Positions 10,266-22,029 of a DNA stretch of 64,000 bases are shown here, in pieces. Source of the stretch: Parascedosporium putredinis (Eukaryota > Ascomycota > Sordariomycetes > Microascales > Microascaceae); NCBI GenBank assembly GCA_949357655.1, contig CASHTG010000008.1, positions 248,001 through 312,000 of the forward strand, in the 5' to 3' direction. Numbering within the stretch: the first letter of the stretch is position 1; each line of letters starts with the position of its first letter. The position numbers and the translations under genes are program-made. Below the pieces are notes generated by a model. The model ran no database searches and was not told the origin of the DNA. It saw only the letters and a program-made list of their open reading frames with translations.

Positions 10266-13200
10266 CTACGGGGAGGTGTTGAAATATAGCCATGTCATGT
10301 GTCCGGAACCATGCGCCATGACAACCACATCACCACAGACCTCCACCCAGCTTGGCTTGTCATGAGTGGACAACCAGACAATCCCCTTTCCATTTCGAGT
10401 AATCCATTGGTCTGTCACAAGCAGCGGACATCGGCTCTCCAGTTCCCAGATCTCAGGTACTTCTCGAGTCATCACACGTATTGATCCTTGGTTTGTCTCG
10501 ATATACCTACCGTCCTGCGAGAAGGCCAACTTACGAGAGGAGAGACCCGGGACCTTCGTCGTCTGTATGAGTGTGCCCATAATCGCATCCCAGACCCGGA
10601 TAGTCGAGGAGTATAGAGAGCTCGATGCAACCAGCTTACTATCGGGCGAGAACACCACTGCATCAGAGGGCGCTCCAAGGTCGTGTTCGGTAAAGCGATC
10701 CCCAAGGATATGTCGACAGCTTGCTGTAGCCACACTCCAGATCCGAACGTTGCGTTGCGTTGAAACCGTTGCTAGCATCTCTCCGTCTGGAGAGAAGGCC
10801 ACGGCCAGGTGAAGCGGCCAGTGTGGATCAAAATCAACCTGGAAATAAAAATAGGCCCCACCGTTAAAACTGGTCCGCAGAAGGGTTCCTGTAGCCACGT
10901 CCCAAAGCGAGATATGTCCCTTTCTCGTCATCGATACAATCATCCTCCCATCAGGCGAGAAAGCCATTGCGGCGATGACCTTTGTATCTCCCACCGGTAT
11001 CTGCCGGAGCTCCTCGCTAGTTATATTCCAGAGATCGATTAACCCGTCTGAAGCGCACGCAAGTTTTGCGCTATCCAGAGAAAAGGTATGCGGAGGGCCA
11101 CCGACGATTCTATTTAAACTAAAGTCGTCGTCATCACGATCGTCATACTCAACCCAAGCAGAGGAGAAGCAGTCATCGCCATTGGGCCTACGTCGGGGAA
11201 GCCCTGTAGCTGCATCCCAGAGGTAGAGGACACGATCACTCGAAACTGATGCCAACATCTTACCATCAGGTGAGAACGTACAGCTGACGACGTCGGTGCG
11301 ATGCCCCCTCAGAGTTTGCCTCAATTCACCCGTGCTTACATCCCAGAGTTGAACATTCGTATCATCAGACGTCGAGGCAGCCATCTTTCCATCGGAGGAG
11401 AAGATAATTTTTCGAACGGGTGGCTGCGTTCGATTCGCACCCGTCGCCACATCCCAGACCCATGTTGTTTCGTCTGCAGCTGACGCAAGAATCTTACCAT
11501 CCGGCGAGAAAGCGATGGCCGTCGTGTCGGGGAACCCCGGAAGCTCGCCCAGCGACAGACCTGTGGCAGTATCCCGAAGAAGAAGAGAGTGATTTGAAGC
11601 GCAGGCGAGCGTTTTGCCGTCAGGCGAGAACGCCACCGTGCTGAATATAACTCCTTTCTCATGTCGGATATCTCGGTAATCATACGTCATGGTATCCCAA
11701 AGCTTGATATGCCCATAAGAACTAGCCGACGCAAGCGTCTTTCCATCTGGCCACAAGGCCATTCTAACGGCCTTATGACCGAACGCCAAGACACTTTTAA
11801 TGATGCTGCCAGTCTCGATATCGCAGAACGCAATCTTGGTGTGGGTCTCGGGGAAATTCGTGTTACAAAATGCCCTGAGAGACTTGCTGTCGGGTGAGAA
11901 GGCTATCTGCGAGACGTCGCCTAGGGTCGACAACAAACGCGGATGTTGAATTGATCCTCTCGCCAGATCCCAAATAAAGGTTTCATCACCTAAAATCGAT
12001 ACGAGCAGCTTTCCATTGGGTGAGAAGGCCACTTCGGGAGTATGTGCTGTTGAGCCTGACCTTACATATAGCGACTGTCGGATCGCGCCCGTCGCTACTT
12101 CCCGTAGCTCGATATGGTCGTCGGAAATTGTCGCAAGTAGTTCGCCATCAGGTGAGAAACTTGTTAGCACCCTCCTCATGCACCAGACTCCACCAAGCGA
12201 CCATAAGCATGCCCCCGTCGCGATATCCAAAACTTGAGTAGATCGATCTTCTAGGATTATCGCGAGTATCTTCCCACACGGCGAGAAAGCAATGGAATCA
12301 ACCGGCGAACCAAGCCTTTCAAAAGCCCGTATGCACGCTCCCCAGGAATCTCTAAGACCAACAACCTTCCTGATGACGGGTAATCTGCTCTCCCAGCACA
12401 TCTTCCTAACCTCACTCGAGTCGGGGCTAAAAACTAGCGCAGAGCCGTAAACTTGCAACGGAGCTTTCTCGATAATCGATCCATGAATACCGAGAAATTT
12501 GAGGGCGTCCGACAATAGCCTGCAAAGGCGAGGGGAGATGATGGGCTAAGCCAGGAAAATATTAATCATTTGATGGGGCCGCCGCCATTGCTACCAACAG
12601 AACGAACACATTGAGTACACATACCTCCGTAGCCTGGCTCAGCCTTTCTAATATTTGTGCACCTTTCGAGACCTTACTCTGGAGAGACAGGCTTTCTAAC
12701 CATTGGAGCAGATGCTCCGTTAGGAAGCCCCAGACGACGCCGCCATCCGCTAGGTTGGGATTATTTTGGAGGGCCTCGTTGCTAGGAAAACAAAGATGAT
12801 CGGCCCAGAATTCACAAGGGTATCGCAGCGGTGTCAAGGGATCTGGGTCCGGAGGCGACAATGATACTGGTGAGGAGTCCATGCTAAGCTTATACATGTT
12901 AAAGATCAGTCTCGAGGACATAGCCTCAAGCGATCGCCGACCCATGGCCGCATGCTTTCCTGCAAGATCTATCGAATAGATCCGCTCCAAATACTCCTTT
13001 GCCGACAAATGGATCAAATTTACAATATCTCCCGTTATCGTAAGAAACGAGCCGCATTTTTCGGTGGCCTCTTTCGCCATATTGGTTGGTAGGTCGGTCA
13101 GTAGAGAAAGCTCCGGGAGGGAAAGCGGGCGAAAGGCGAGAAACGCGGCCTCCAACACCCTCATGCAGTCCTCGGGTTGCATAAAACTACCGGCCTGGAT

Positions 13201-14271
13201 CCGTGTCATCATGTGGTCATATAATTCTGATAAACCACTCGGCATTTTGCGAATGCGTTCTACGGCGTAACCCCCATATACCCTCTCGAGGTCTCGAAAG
13301 GCGAGGGAAACCCACAGGAAGGTGTTCTCAGACCGCAGGTTGACCTCGCGCGATATTTCGGCCAAGATGCTAGCAGTATAACCTCTCCTATTCCTAAAGG
13401 CCTCGAGCTTGTATTGGATGTATGCGCTCACGGGGTCACCCAATCGCTGAGAATTAAGCTCAAGCAATGTTTCGGAAGGGTTCGAGCGGCCCGAATTAAG
13501 TAGTTGGAACTCATAAGACAAGTCCACCTCTGGGCGTCCAGAAATCAGCCATTTCACCTTGTGGGTCAAGGTAAAGGTTGTCAAGATAAGCTGTATTAGT
13601 TCTACCTGTCCTTCTGCACACTCGTCAATGGCGTCGAGAGCAAAGTAGACGGGCGACAGTCTTGGGTCCCTGAGCATATTCTGAAAGATCTTGGATAATG
13701 CGGAGAAGGCATTATGATCAGTAAAGAGACGGGCACCTGAATATTGGTACTGTTCAAGCACGTGTGAGAAGAGTTGTGGCTGCTTAACGGCCAGAAGCCA
13801 GATCAGGGACCTGAGGGCGGACACGGCGCTGCTTAAGACCTTGCTGGTGCCCTGGAAGAAGAAGAATGAGATGTCTGGAAAGCGAGACCCGGGTGCTAGA
13901 TTTGACAGGCTACGGATGGTGCCGATCATAAGCATTGTCTTCCCCGTGCCTGCATGGCCCTTGATCCAAAGCAATCGGTTCCGCGGGAGGTGTAGGGCGC
14001 CGTCACTATCCCAAGTCGTGAAGTGGGAATATTCTGGAGTGGAGAAGACCCAGCGATAAGCCTCGTCGAGTAGCTTATCCTTGTTCCCTTCGATCCTCTC
14101 CATGTCATCCCGCGGGTCAAGCACGCGGAGATCTACCCAGCATTGCTCCTTCTGATTGACCCCGCTCGAATAGACATTGCCCTGGTGGACTTGAGCATTG
14201 CCTCCTATTACGGTATTGCCCCACGTGGCTCTGGCGTCCGGTCCCGAGGGAGGATAAAGAGGAGTCTCCAT
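10266..14271 (-). CDS. NACHT-WD40 STAND protein (fungal NLR, HET-E/NWD type) with N-terminal HET-s-like motif
   Basis: Two exons: 14271-12625 and 12545-10266, with a 79-nt phase-0 intron; about 1308 residues and no frame break. An ATG at 14271 follows an in-frame TTG. Residues 17-34 read WGNTVIGGNAQVHQGNVY, resembling the G-N...A.V..GN.Y pattern of HET-s-related amyloid motifs (inference). NACHT domain: DPRDDMERIEG linker at 52-62, Walker A GHAGTGKT at 105-112, Walker B YFALDAIDEC, then WLISGRPEVDL. After a helical region (LLSDALKFLGIHGSIIEKAPLQVYGSAL) comes a C-terminal array of about 12-14 WD40 units with FSPDGK...LASxSxD...LWDxATG signatures. The tail WLSTHDKP...GHMTWLYF matches the usual end of these proteins. 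Known family role: ligand sensing by the propeller, NACHT oligomerisation and triggering of a cell-death effector in non-self recognition. The WD repeats are clearly diverged from one another, unlike the near-identical repeats of HET-E. Confidence 0.95.
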
Positions 14272-15267
14272 CAAGGTCTGCGAGTGCCCAAGGGCTTCTT
14301 AGGATGTCCTATATATCCTCGAGCCGGGTCAGATATAGATTCTTATTGTGGAACTTCCGGGGACGCTGATAGATGAAGCGTATACCTGGCTAGTCCGATA
14401 TGGGTCCTGCTGACAGCAAATAAAAGCCCAGTTTCTGAGGATGCGACCCCCAAAAATAAGTGCCATGTCAAGGGTGAGATGTCCTGATAGGCACGGATCT
14501 CTGTCTCGTGAGAGTATGCCGAATACGGCGACCGAGACTAACGCGCCTAGATGGAAGTAATAGGTCGTGATAGCAATGCAAAGCCATGGATTTAGAGCCC
14601 GAAAGTCGAGGTAGAGGGAGGAGGGGTAATTGCAGGTAGGGGAAGGCTGAGGCTGTTGAGCGCCAAGGTAGCAAATCACATCCCTCGATCATCCTCAGCC
14701 GACCGAAACGAAAACTATTGGCCGGCAGGTCTATGAGCAGGTTTAGGATCAAAATTCAGGTGAGTGGCGTTTTTACAGCTTCACCAGGGTGTACTTGCAA
14801 CAAGCACCGTCCTGTACTCACACATTGAAGCGTCAGGTGCGATGAGCTCGACGTAGAGCTCCCATCTAACTATCGTGTTACCTCCTAGCATCTAATCAAT
14901 CGGCCATGGCGATTTCCCGAGCCTCGATTCGTCATCTTCTTATCAGGGGACGGATGTCATGTTACTCTCTATGGAGCAGGAAGATGGGAAAGAAAAGGGG
15001 ATCTCTCTCACTATAGATATATATATATCCAATGGAATAGGTGGGTGTATGTTGTATCCACTCTGTGCACATGGCGAGAGACGCTTCCTCTCCTTCTTAG
15101 CTTCGCCTAATAGAACCGGACAGGCCGCCAACTAAGCGAGCGAATTCAAAACAATTCTTGATTACATATATCTATATGTTTGTTCGAGAGATAGACATAA
15201 TGGATCCAATATATTTGTTGATCCATATGATGAAGAAAAATCAAGAGCAAAACTAGACAAAAAAGAG
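14272..15267. other. Intergenic region upstream of the NLR
   Basis: No convincing gene. A minus-strand open frame at 14329-14679 (non-ATG start) has two hydrophobic stretches but no recognisable family. I looked specifically for a HeLo/HELL-type effector next to the NLR and did not see one. AT-rich stretches occur near 15015-15032 and 15163-15180. The NLR promoter must lie here. Confidence 0.5.
15259..15264 (-). terminator. RNA polymerase III terminator (T6)
   Basis: Six T on the minus strand, three bases after the 3' end of the tRNA, as expected for Pol III termination. Confidence 0.85.
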
Positions 15268-15322
15268 TGCGGTGAGTCGGGATCGAACCGACGACCTTCA
15301 GATAGACTGAACCGAAGTCTTG

Positions 15323-15354
<32 letters not shown>

Positions 15355-15359
15355 CCCGC
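15268..15359 (-). tRNA. tRNA-Phe (GAA) with 19-nt intron
   Basis: The minus strand reads GCGGGGATAGCTCAGTTGGG at the 5' end, with a GCGGGGA/TCACCGC-type acceptor stem (one mismatch-tolerant pair), A box TAGCTCAGTTGG and T arm GTCGGTTCGATCCCGAC. The anticodon stem is TCAGA/TCTGA around loop CTGAAGA, giving anticodon GAA. Nineteen extra bases (CAAGACTTCGGTTCAGTCT) interrupt the loop directly after position 37, the canonical nuclear pre-tRNA intron site, and contain TTCAG able to pair with the anticodon region. Total 92 nt = 73 + 19. The T6 terminator follows. CCA is not encoded, as in eukaryotes. Confidence 0.97.
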
Positions 15360-15857
15360 TTTGATTTGTGGAAGGAACGGGTTCGCATTGCATCCTTTGG
15401 ACGAAAGTCAACGGATGGTAGTTGGTCTCCACTGATCTCCACTTGAGTCATGAACGCCGTCTAATAACTGGATCGATCCAAGACGACTTACAAACTACAT
15501 GTAGTTACGAATGCAGAACAACAGCTCCTTGGTCCGTTCCGACGAGGATAGGGATGGTGTGACGAACGCCTTGCAAGGTGTCAAGGATGAGATGTAGCTA
15601 AATATTTAAAGGGGAGATGTAGTTGGTATCTTTAGGCTTGTAACCTAGTGTAAAGACCTCTCGTGTGAGGACCTATTCCCAAACACTTTGCCGGGAAGTT
15701 ATCTCCGTCAAAGGAAAAGGCCAAGATAGAAGAAAATTAAAAATAAAATGTTACAAAGAAACCCGTCTATGTTGAAAACGCCATGCCGATGCCCTTTCCA
15801 TATGCAGCTGCAGCAACGCGCACATGCACAAACACACACACACACCCACACCCTAAA
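15360..15857. other. Spacer between tRNA-Phe and the mitochondrial carrier 3' end
   Basis: No gene seen. It holds the carrier 3' UTR and, at about 15818-15852, a CA-rich microsatellite just beyond the carrier stop codon. Confidence 0.6.
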
Positions 15858-17256
15858 CTACGGAAGAAGAATATCATAACCGTCTTTGGTGATCCTGACC
15901 TCTTCCCTCGTCAAGCCATATTTCTTCCTCACCAGCTCAAAGATGATGAGCCCCGCGCTAGTGCTAGGGACCTGACGGATCGTGTTCCACCAGAACCCGC
16001 GGTACAGCCAGCGCCCAACGCTCTTGCTCCCCTCGGCCGCGGCCTCGGCGCGGCACTGCGCCCACGTCTCCTGGTACGCGCGGTAGTAGCTGCGAAACAT
16101 GCGGGAGCGCAGCCTGCTCAGCAAGGAACCCGTCCTGGGCTGGCCGCGGAGCCGCTGCGCCTTCTCGTCAATGTCCTCCAGGTGGTTCCAGTGCTCGATC
16201 TGGATGTGGTTGAGCGGGTGAAGGACGATTTGCTGGGCAAAGGAGGCGCCGACGCCGGCGAGCAGCAGGAAGAGGGGCTCGATGGCGTAGTGGGGCCTGA
16301 TGATGCGCAGGCCGCCGCCGCCGCCGTCGCCGTCGTGGGGCCGCTTACGGGCAAGGGTATCGATGATGTCCTCGTCGAGGCCCTCGTAGTACCAGCGCAC
16401 AAACTTGTAGTAGCTCTGCGCCTTGACGTACTCGAACGCGCTAAAGAAGACGGCGGACCCGAAGCTGTCCTTGACGAACGTGAGCCCCCACCCGGCAAAG
16501 ATGCCCCGGGCGCCAATCTCGCGGAGCTTAGCCGCGCTGAACGCCCACATGCTCGCGGGCTTGCCGCCGTCCTTTCCCGAGGCGAGGAGGTCCCGGTGGT
16601 CGTAGCGGGCCTGGATGGCGTCGAGCGGGGCCGCGACGACGCTCTGGATGGAACCCGCGAGGAAGCCGGCGGCGAACGTGTGCGTCGGCTCCGGCGGGGT
16701 ACACCCGCTTGCTGCTCTTGGCGCTCTCCTCGTGCAGCGCGCCCAGGATCTGCAGGTAGCTCGTGTACAGCACGGCGGCGACGCCCACGTTGGCCACGAG
16801 GGGCGGTAGGACCTGTTCGGGGATCACGCCCCACCCGTGGTGCTTCACCGCCGAGGTGAGCACGCCCGGCGTCGTGGCGCCCAGCCAGCCCCGGACCTTG
16901 CCGCTCCACGTGGCCGACGAGGCCGCGGCCGCGGCCGCAGCCGCCGCGCCGCCGCTCGCGAGTCGGGAGGCGAGGAGCAGCTCGGTGCGGGTCTGGTGGA
17001 CGCTGCGGGCGTAGGCGAGGTAGTCGACGCGCGTACGGAAAAAGGACTTGGCCGGGGCGCGAAAGTAAAAGGCGATGGCTTGGCTCGTGATGGCGCGCAC
17101 CGAGGCGGCCGAGGCGGCGGTCGTCGCATTCGTTCGCGGCTGCTTATCGGGTATGTCGCGCTCGGAGGGCACAACGGGGAGCACGCCTTCCAGCGGGTTC
17201 GGCGGTAAGGGGAGGAGGTCTGGGTCGTAGTTGGCGACCCCGTCAGTGCGACGCAT
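15858..17256 (-). CDS. Orphan mitochondrial carrier family protein, one frame break
   Basis: Single exon; ATG at 17256 with a perfect CACC-ATG context; about 465 residues. After an N-terminal extension (MRRTDGVANYDPDLLPLPPN...) come an Ala-rich linker and the carrier repeats. TSAVKHHGWGVIPEQVLPPLVANVGVAAVLYTSYLQIL is a helical hairpin. AAGFLAGSIQSVVAAPLDAIQARYD has the degenerate P-x-[DE]-x-x-[KR]-x-R signature. EIGARGIFAGWGLTFVKDSFGSAVFFSAFEYVK is the matrix loop plus even-numbered helix. The third signature (LHPLNHIQIEHW) is strongly degenerate. The family exchanges solutes across the inner mitochondrial membrane; the degenerate signatures leave the substrate unknown. One extra base at the G4 run 16696-16699 shifts the frame; removing it restores ...RVYPPEPTHTFAAG. 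No mitochondrial presequence is expected in this family. Confidence 0.85.
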
Positions 17257-20031
17257 GGTGGTTCGCGAGCATGGCCCTCTCTCGTGCGGCGGAGAGACGG
17301 GGAATATTTTCTGGAGGGGGAGAGAAAGAGGAACCGATGTATTGGAGAGGGCTCGTGGAGGAAAAAGGCTCTTTGCGGCTTTCGAATCGCGGCCCCTCGC
17401 AGAAGCAAGCCCAAAAGCCGCATGGCTGGCTGGCTCCTGCTGGGTGACCCGCCAAGTGCCATCACGTGGGGCCAGTGGACGCAGCTGAGCCATCCGTGCC
17501 TGGCCTGGTGACGACAGCGGGGCTCCACCCCTGCCCCGCGCCTATCCACTCATGAAACGCCGACGACGACTGCTTCAAACCCGAGGACCGGAGAATGGTG
17601 GAATTCCAGGATTTTGTCCCTGGGTCTAGTTGAACTTTGAACTAGAATTCTAGACTTTACGTATGTTCTTGCTGGAAATCGAGCCCTCCTCTATTTTGGG
17701 TGCTCGTCTTTCCGGTTACACCGTATTCTTGTCTTTGAGCGTCGCCATCTACAACTTTTATTTTCTTCAAGGGGGTAACCAACTTATAAGACCTGTGGTT
17801 CAACCTCTTCCTTATCGCACCTGCCCCTGCAACCTCGAGTCTCCCGAGTGGCTCCTCTTTCGTAACTAGAGAATTGATGGCTAAGGGTTGGGCTGGGTGG
17901 GTCTCGGTGGATAGGTCGTTGCCTTGTTTCCTGGTTTTTAGGAATGACGCTCCCAAGAGTGAAGACGGGAGCTTGAGGCTTTTCTACCTAATTCTAGAAA
18001 ATACCATGGATGAATGGGAATAAGGCATTCTCTCAAATGCCCCAGGTGCAGCCAAGAACGAATGGGTCACCGTGGCCCTGTCGCTGGGGGAGGGTGCCAC
18101 CGGTGTGAGCAAGAGCTGCACTCTTACATGGACTGCATACACTGACAGCCGGTCGAGTCATATCTCACGCGAGCAGGCCGAGCTTGTTATTCTTCCTTTT
18201 ATTTTCCTTTTTCCCCTGTAGCAATCAAAGCCTTCCCCGTGAACCAAGGCCTAAATAATCGAAAGTATCGGGAGTTGACGCCGGAATCGATCCAATTGAC
18301 GGCGGAACCCGGGAAGACTACCCCCGACCTGGTCTGGGCAAATCATGGCTAGTCTGGTGGGACCGCGCTAGAGACATTCGAGTAAAACTCAAGAAAAGAC
18401 AGCCTCTAACCTTCAAAGGAGAGACTTGGGCGGACCCATTGAGGCTTTGGTTTTTGATGCATGGCCATGTCCGTCAAGAAGAGCTCGGAGATAGTGCTAG
18501 GCTCGCTTGGCGTGGCGCAGTCAGCTGGCTCAGCATTCGGAGAAGTGAGGTGAGACGAAGCGGAGGGGATCGATCTCTGTTCTGCTTCATGGGTGTGTAG
18601 CTAGAGGGGAAGAGTCCCGAAAGAGTGCCACTTTCAGATCGGGAAAAAGAAGAGAAAAAAAGATAAAGAATTCGCGAAGCAGAAGAGAGGAAGATACGAA
18701 AGATTATCGAAAGGCTCGAGTGATGTCGGGTGCGGTAACCATTGTTGGCGCCCGGCATGAAAGTCGATCTTGATGACTGGACAGCAACCCCAGTTGATCG
18801 GGATTCGAGCCCGGTACCTCGAGGTACAAAGCCCCATCAAGGTTTTTTGGAACATTGGTTGTGACAAAACTCGCGCGGACGGGTGACAGTTTTCGGTCAC
18901 TCGCCACTATTGAAGTCGATTATGCTCTCTGCCGGGAAGGAAAAACAGTGCGGGAAGTAACGCCCCGGGTTTGGCCAATTAATGGGAAAGAACATCCCAG
19001 GGCAGTGACTCGCCCGGCCGATCTTTCCCGAGATACAGGAATTTGATGCCGAGGAACTATCGTCGGTTTATCCAGGAAACAAGAGGCGAGTCAATTGGGA
19101 TCCGTCTTGGGTTTGCATGCCTCATTCTGTTTTGAAGGACTAGGATTCTATTCTACAAAACATGGAGGGTGCCATTGCCATTGAATACCATCTGGAAATG
19201 GTGTGAATCGCCAGATCTTCAAGGGCGAAAGACGATTGATCAGCCCAGAGATGAGGGGCGGTAAGAAAGTCGGTCACCCAGAGGCCTACGGTTCTATTCA
19301 ATTTGGGGACCCTGGCGGGGTCGAGAATGGCGACTTGTACGTGACGGGCTGACATAAACGTTGATTCGTATTGGAGTCATAGCGGGCGCTGTGCCCCGCC
19401 CTTGGCCAGCCCTCGAGACGGAAGGGGAAAATTCATAGGGGACGCCCGAACAGTGAGGACAATGCTATTCTTGTGCTGGGTGAATCGACGAAAAAATCAT
19501 GCGCACTTGGCAAAGGAACATCGAAGGCTGTTTACGTACCCTGCCCCCCTGCCACCACGCAACCACTCCCGTTCCTCGTCGAGTGCCAAGTACCTCAAAG
19601 TCACTCCCCATCCAACCCCTTTGGCCCCCTTCCCCAGGAATTTTCGAATAAGGAGAGAGCAAGGAAACTGCGAGTCCCGAGGAGTGTGTGTGTGCACTTG
19701 TCCTTACGGGGAAAAAGAAAGAAAGGACACTAGAAATCCTGCTCCTGGCCGTGTCAACGGATGCTTATTTACACCTTTTCAATCCACAATTCTCACGCCA
19801 AACCTTCATCCAAGTCGATTGATTCCCTCGTAAAAGCCCTCACCCACGCTCTCCCCGGCACGCCCCCTTTCGAAACCCTTGGACTGTCGGTGTCGAATTA
19901 CTCTGCTAGATACGATACACCCATCTCGAACCATCGTTTTCTTGGTATAAGCGAGCAATTCGTCCACTTTTTCTATCCGCGCCCGCCCGCCCCCTTGCGC
20001 TCCCCGAGGAATCGCAGCAGCAGCCGCTAAG
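17257..20031. other. Divergent intergenic region with a possible SINE remnant
   Basis: No protein gene is supported between the divergent carrier and ZIP genes. Around 18513 the + strand has an A-box-like TGGCGCAGTCAGCTGG and, about 53 nt on, a weak B-box-like GGATCGATCTC (18566-18577). A second B-box-like GGCTCGAATCC is on the minus strand near 18793-18807. No complete cloverleaf forms. The last 300 bases before 20032 are the likely ZIP leader (CT-rich). Confidence 0.45.
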
Positions 20032-22029
20032 ATGAATCGGCCGTCTCGCACAGAGGATGACCTCCTCCATCCCACTTGGAACCAGAACCCGCCGTTTCTC
20101 GCCCCTGACCTTACCACTTGCGAGGATCTGAACGGGATTGCCAACTCCCGCATGTTAAAGAAGGCATCGGCAGCCACAGCGGCGGCATTCGGGTTGTTGG
20201 ATAGACCGGGTTCACTGACCGACACAGACAAGGAGTCGGACGGCCGTACGTGTTTTTCTTTCTCTCCTTTCTTCCTCTTATGTAGCCACAATGCGCTGTA
20301 TCTCCTCTCCTCCTCCCCAAACTTTCCACCGACCTTTGTTTCGGGGATTGAACAACCGTGATATCCGTCAAACTAGGTGTTTTTGCTAGCATCTAACTCG
20401 TTGTATTAGGCGTGTGCCTTCGGCTGGAGATTGTTCCTTTACAGGAACGTCTCCGCCGTTTAACCAGCCACTTTGTTACATCCAAGGCCTGGTCGTGGAC
20501 TTGGTGGATCTTCTCCGTCCTAGCCACCTCCTTCTTGCTGTCGTCCTTTGGTCTGGTCGCCGGAACCCCCGCGCCCACAGCGACCTCCTCGGCCCGTCCC
20601 CCGCGGCCGCAGCAGCAGCACCGTCCCCCAGGCCCCGACAACCAAGGCTACTCTGAGCCTCCGCGCCCTCTCGAGGAGGGACGAGTGCGAAAATGGCGGC
20701 GTCAGCCCCGAGGACTACAACGTGCCCCTGCACGTCGGAGCCCTCCTCATCGTGATGTTTGTGTCGTCCCTGGCCTGCGGCTTTCCCATGATTGCCCGGC
20801 GCTTCCCGGTCCTCCGCATTCCCGAGGGCTTCTTCTTCGCCGTCCGCCACTTTGGCACCGGCGTGTTGATTGCCACGGCCTTCATCCACCTCTTGCCCAC
20901 CGCCTTCATCTCTCTCGGCAACCCCTGCCTCTCCGCCTTCTGGGTCCAGGACTACCCAGCCATGCCCGGCGCCATCGCCCTGGGCGGCGTCTTCTTCGTC
21001 ATCATCATCGAGATGCTGCTCACCAGCCCTTCCCGCCACCACTCCCACTGCGGGCCCCCACTTCCGTCCTCAGGACCGCGGGGGCCGGCGACGCCCCTTT
21101 ACCCCCGGCAACGACTCGAGCTCCTCCCTCGACGAGATCCAACTCCACCCCCGCACCCCGCTGCTGCCGCCGCCCCCGGCGAGACCCTCGGGGCCCGCGA
21201 CCGCACTTCGCCCGCCGCCGACAAGGCCGTGCAAGTGCGATCCCCCGACAGCGCTAGCCTCGAGATTGCTAGCGCCGCCCACATGCTCTCTCACGAGCAG
21301 CGCCTCAAGAAGGAGGTGCTGCAGTGCGTCTTGCTCGAAATCGGCATCTTGTTTCACAGCGTGTTTATTGGCATGGCGCTTAGCGTGTCTGTTGGAAAGG
21401 ACTTTATTGTTTTGTTGATTGCTATTGCTTTTCACCGTACGTTTCTATCGCCCCCTTCTTCTTCTCTCCTTCTGTCTCTATCTCTCGTATCGCCCACGGT
21501 AGCTACCGAATAGCTTGGCTAATTTTGTTGAACCTACAGAGGCCTTTGAAGGTCTGGCTCTCGGCTCCCGCATCGCCGATATTGACTGGGCCGACAATCC
21601 CTACCGCCCCTGGCTCATGGCTCTTGCCTACGGTGTCACGTAAGTAGACGTCACCCCTCTTTTCTTTTTACATCCTATTTTTGGCCCTCGTTCGCTGTGT
21701 CTGCGCCCCCTTCTCTCTGCATCGAACATCAAAGGAAACATGACGGAACTGACCAAATGACCACGTACAGCACTCCGATTGGCCAAGCCATCGGCCTCGC
21801 TACTCACCACCTCTACAACCCAGGCTCCGCTTTCGGCCTTGTTCTCGTTGGAACTATGAACGCGATCTCTTCGGGCCTTTTGATCTACGCGTCCCTCGTT
21901 GAGCTCCTGGCCGTTGATTTCCTGAGCGACGAGAGCTGGGAGGTCCTCCGTGGCAAGAAGCGAGTCATTGCTTGTGTCATTGTCTTTGCTGGTGCCTTTA
22001 TGATGGGCCTCGTCGGAGCCTGGGCATAA
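20032..22029 (+). CDS. ZIP-family zinc/iron transporter, frame breaks
   Basis: Exons 20032-20245, 20410-21436, 21540-21639 and 21771-22029 with matching phases. The N-terminus MNRPSRTEDDLLHPTWNQNP is followed by a probable membrane segment (TWWIFSVLATSFLLSSFGLVAG). The ZIP core comprises VPLHVGALLIVMFVSSLACGFPMIARRF (TM1), a helix with FGTGVLIATAFIHLLPTAF and VFFVIIIEMLL. A variable His/Ser/Pro-rich cytosolic loop follows, then HSVFIGMALSVSVG (TM4) and HQAFEGLALGSRI (TM5). These last two carry the metal-binding H-S and H-E signatures of ZIP proteins. The C-terminal helices (GTMNAISSGLLIYASLVELL) and terminal ...GLVGAWA match the family. Role: import of Zn(II)/Fe(II) into the cytosol. The frame changes near 20590-20630 (C-rich) and twice within the variable loop (about 21055-21230, C runs), so the loop sequence is unreliable. 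Confidence 0.9.

Noticed and set aside
14329..14679. Candidate effector gene beside the NACHT-WD40 NLR
   Set aside because: No ATG start, no HeLo/HELL signature, no copy of the N-terminal amyloid-like motif; kept only as intergenic.
15783..16859. 358-codon + strand frame opposite the mitochondrial carrier
   Set aside because: Antisense shadow of a GC-rich coding exon; the minus strand carries recognisable carrier repeats.
18736..18860. tRNA-like T-arm (GGCTCGAATCC on the minus strand)
   Set aside because: The T stem has only four pairs; no matching acceptor stem or D arm within 90 nt, so not a tRNA gene.
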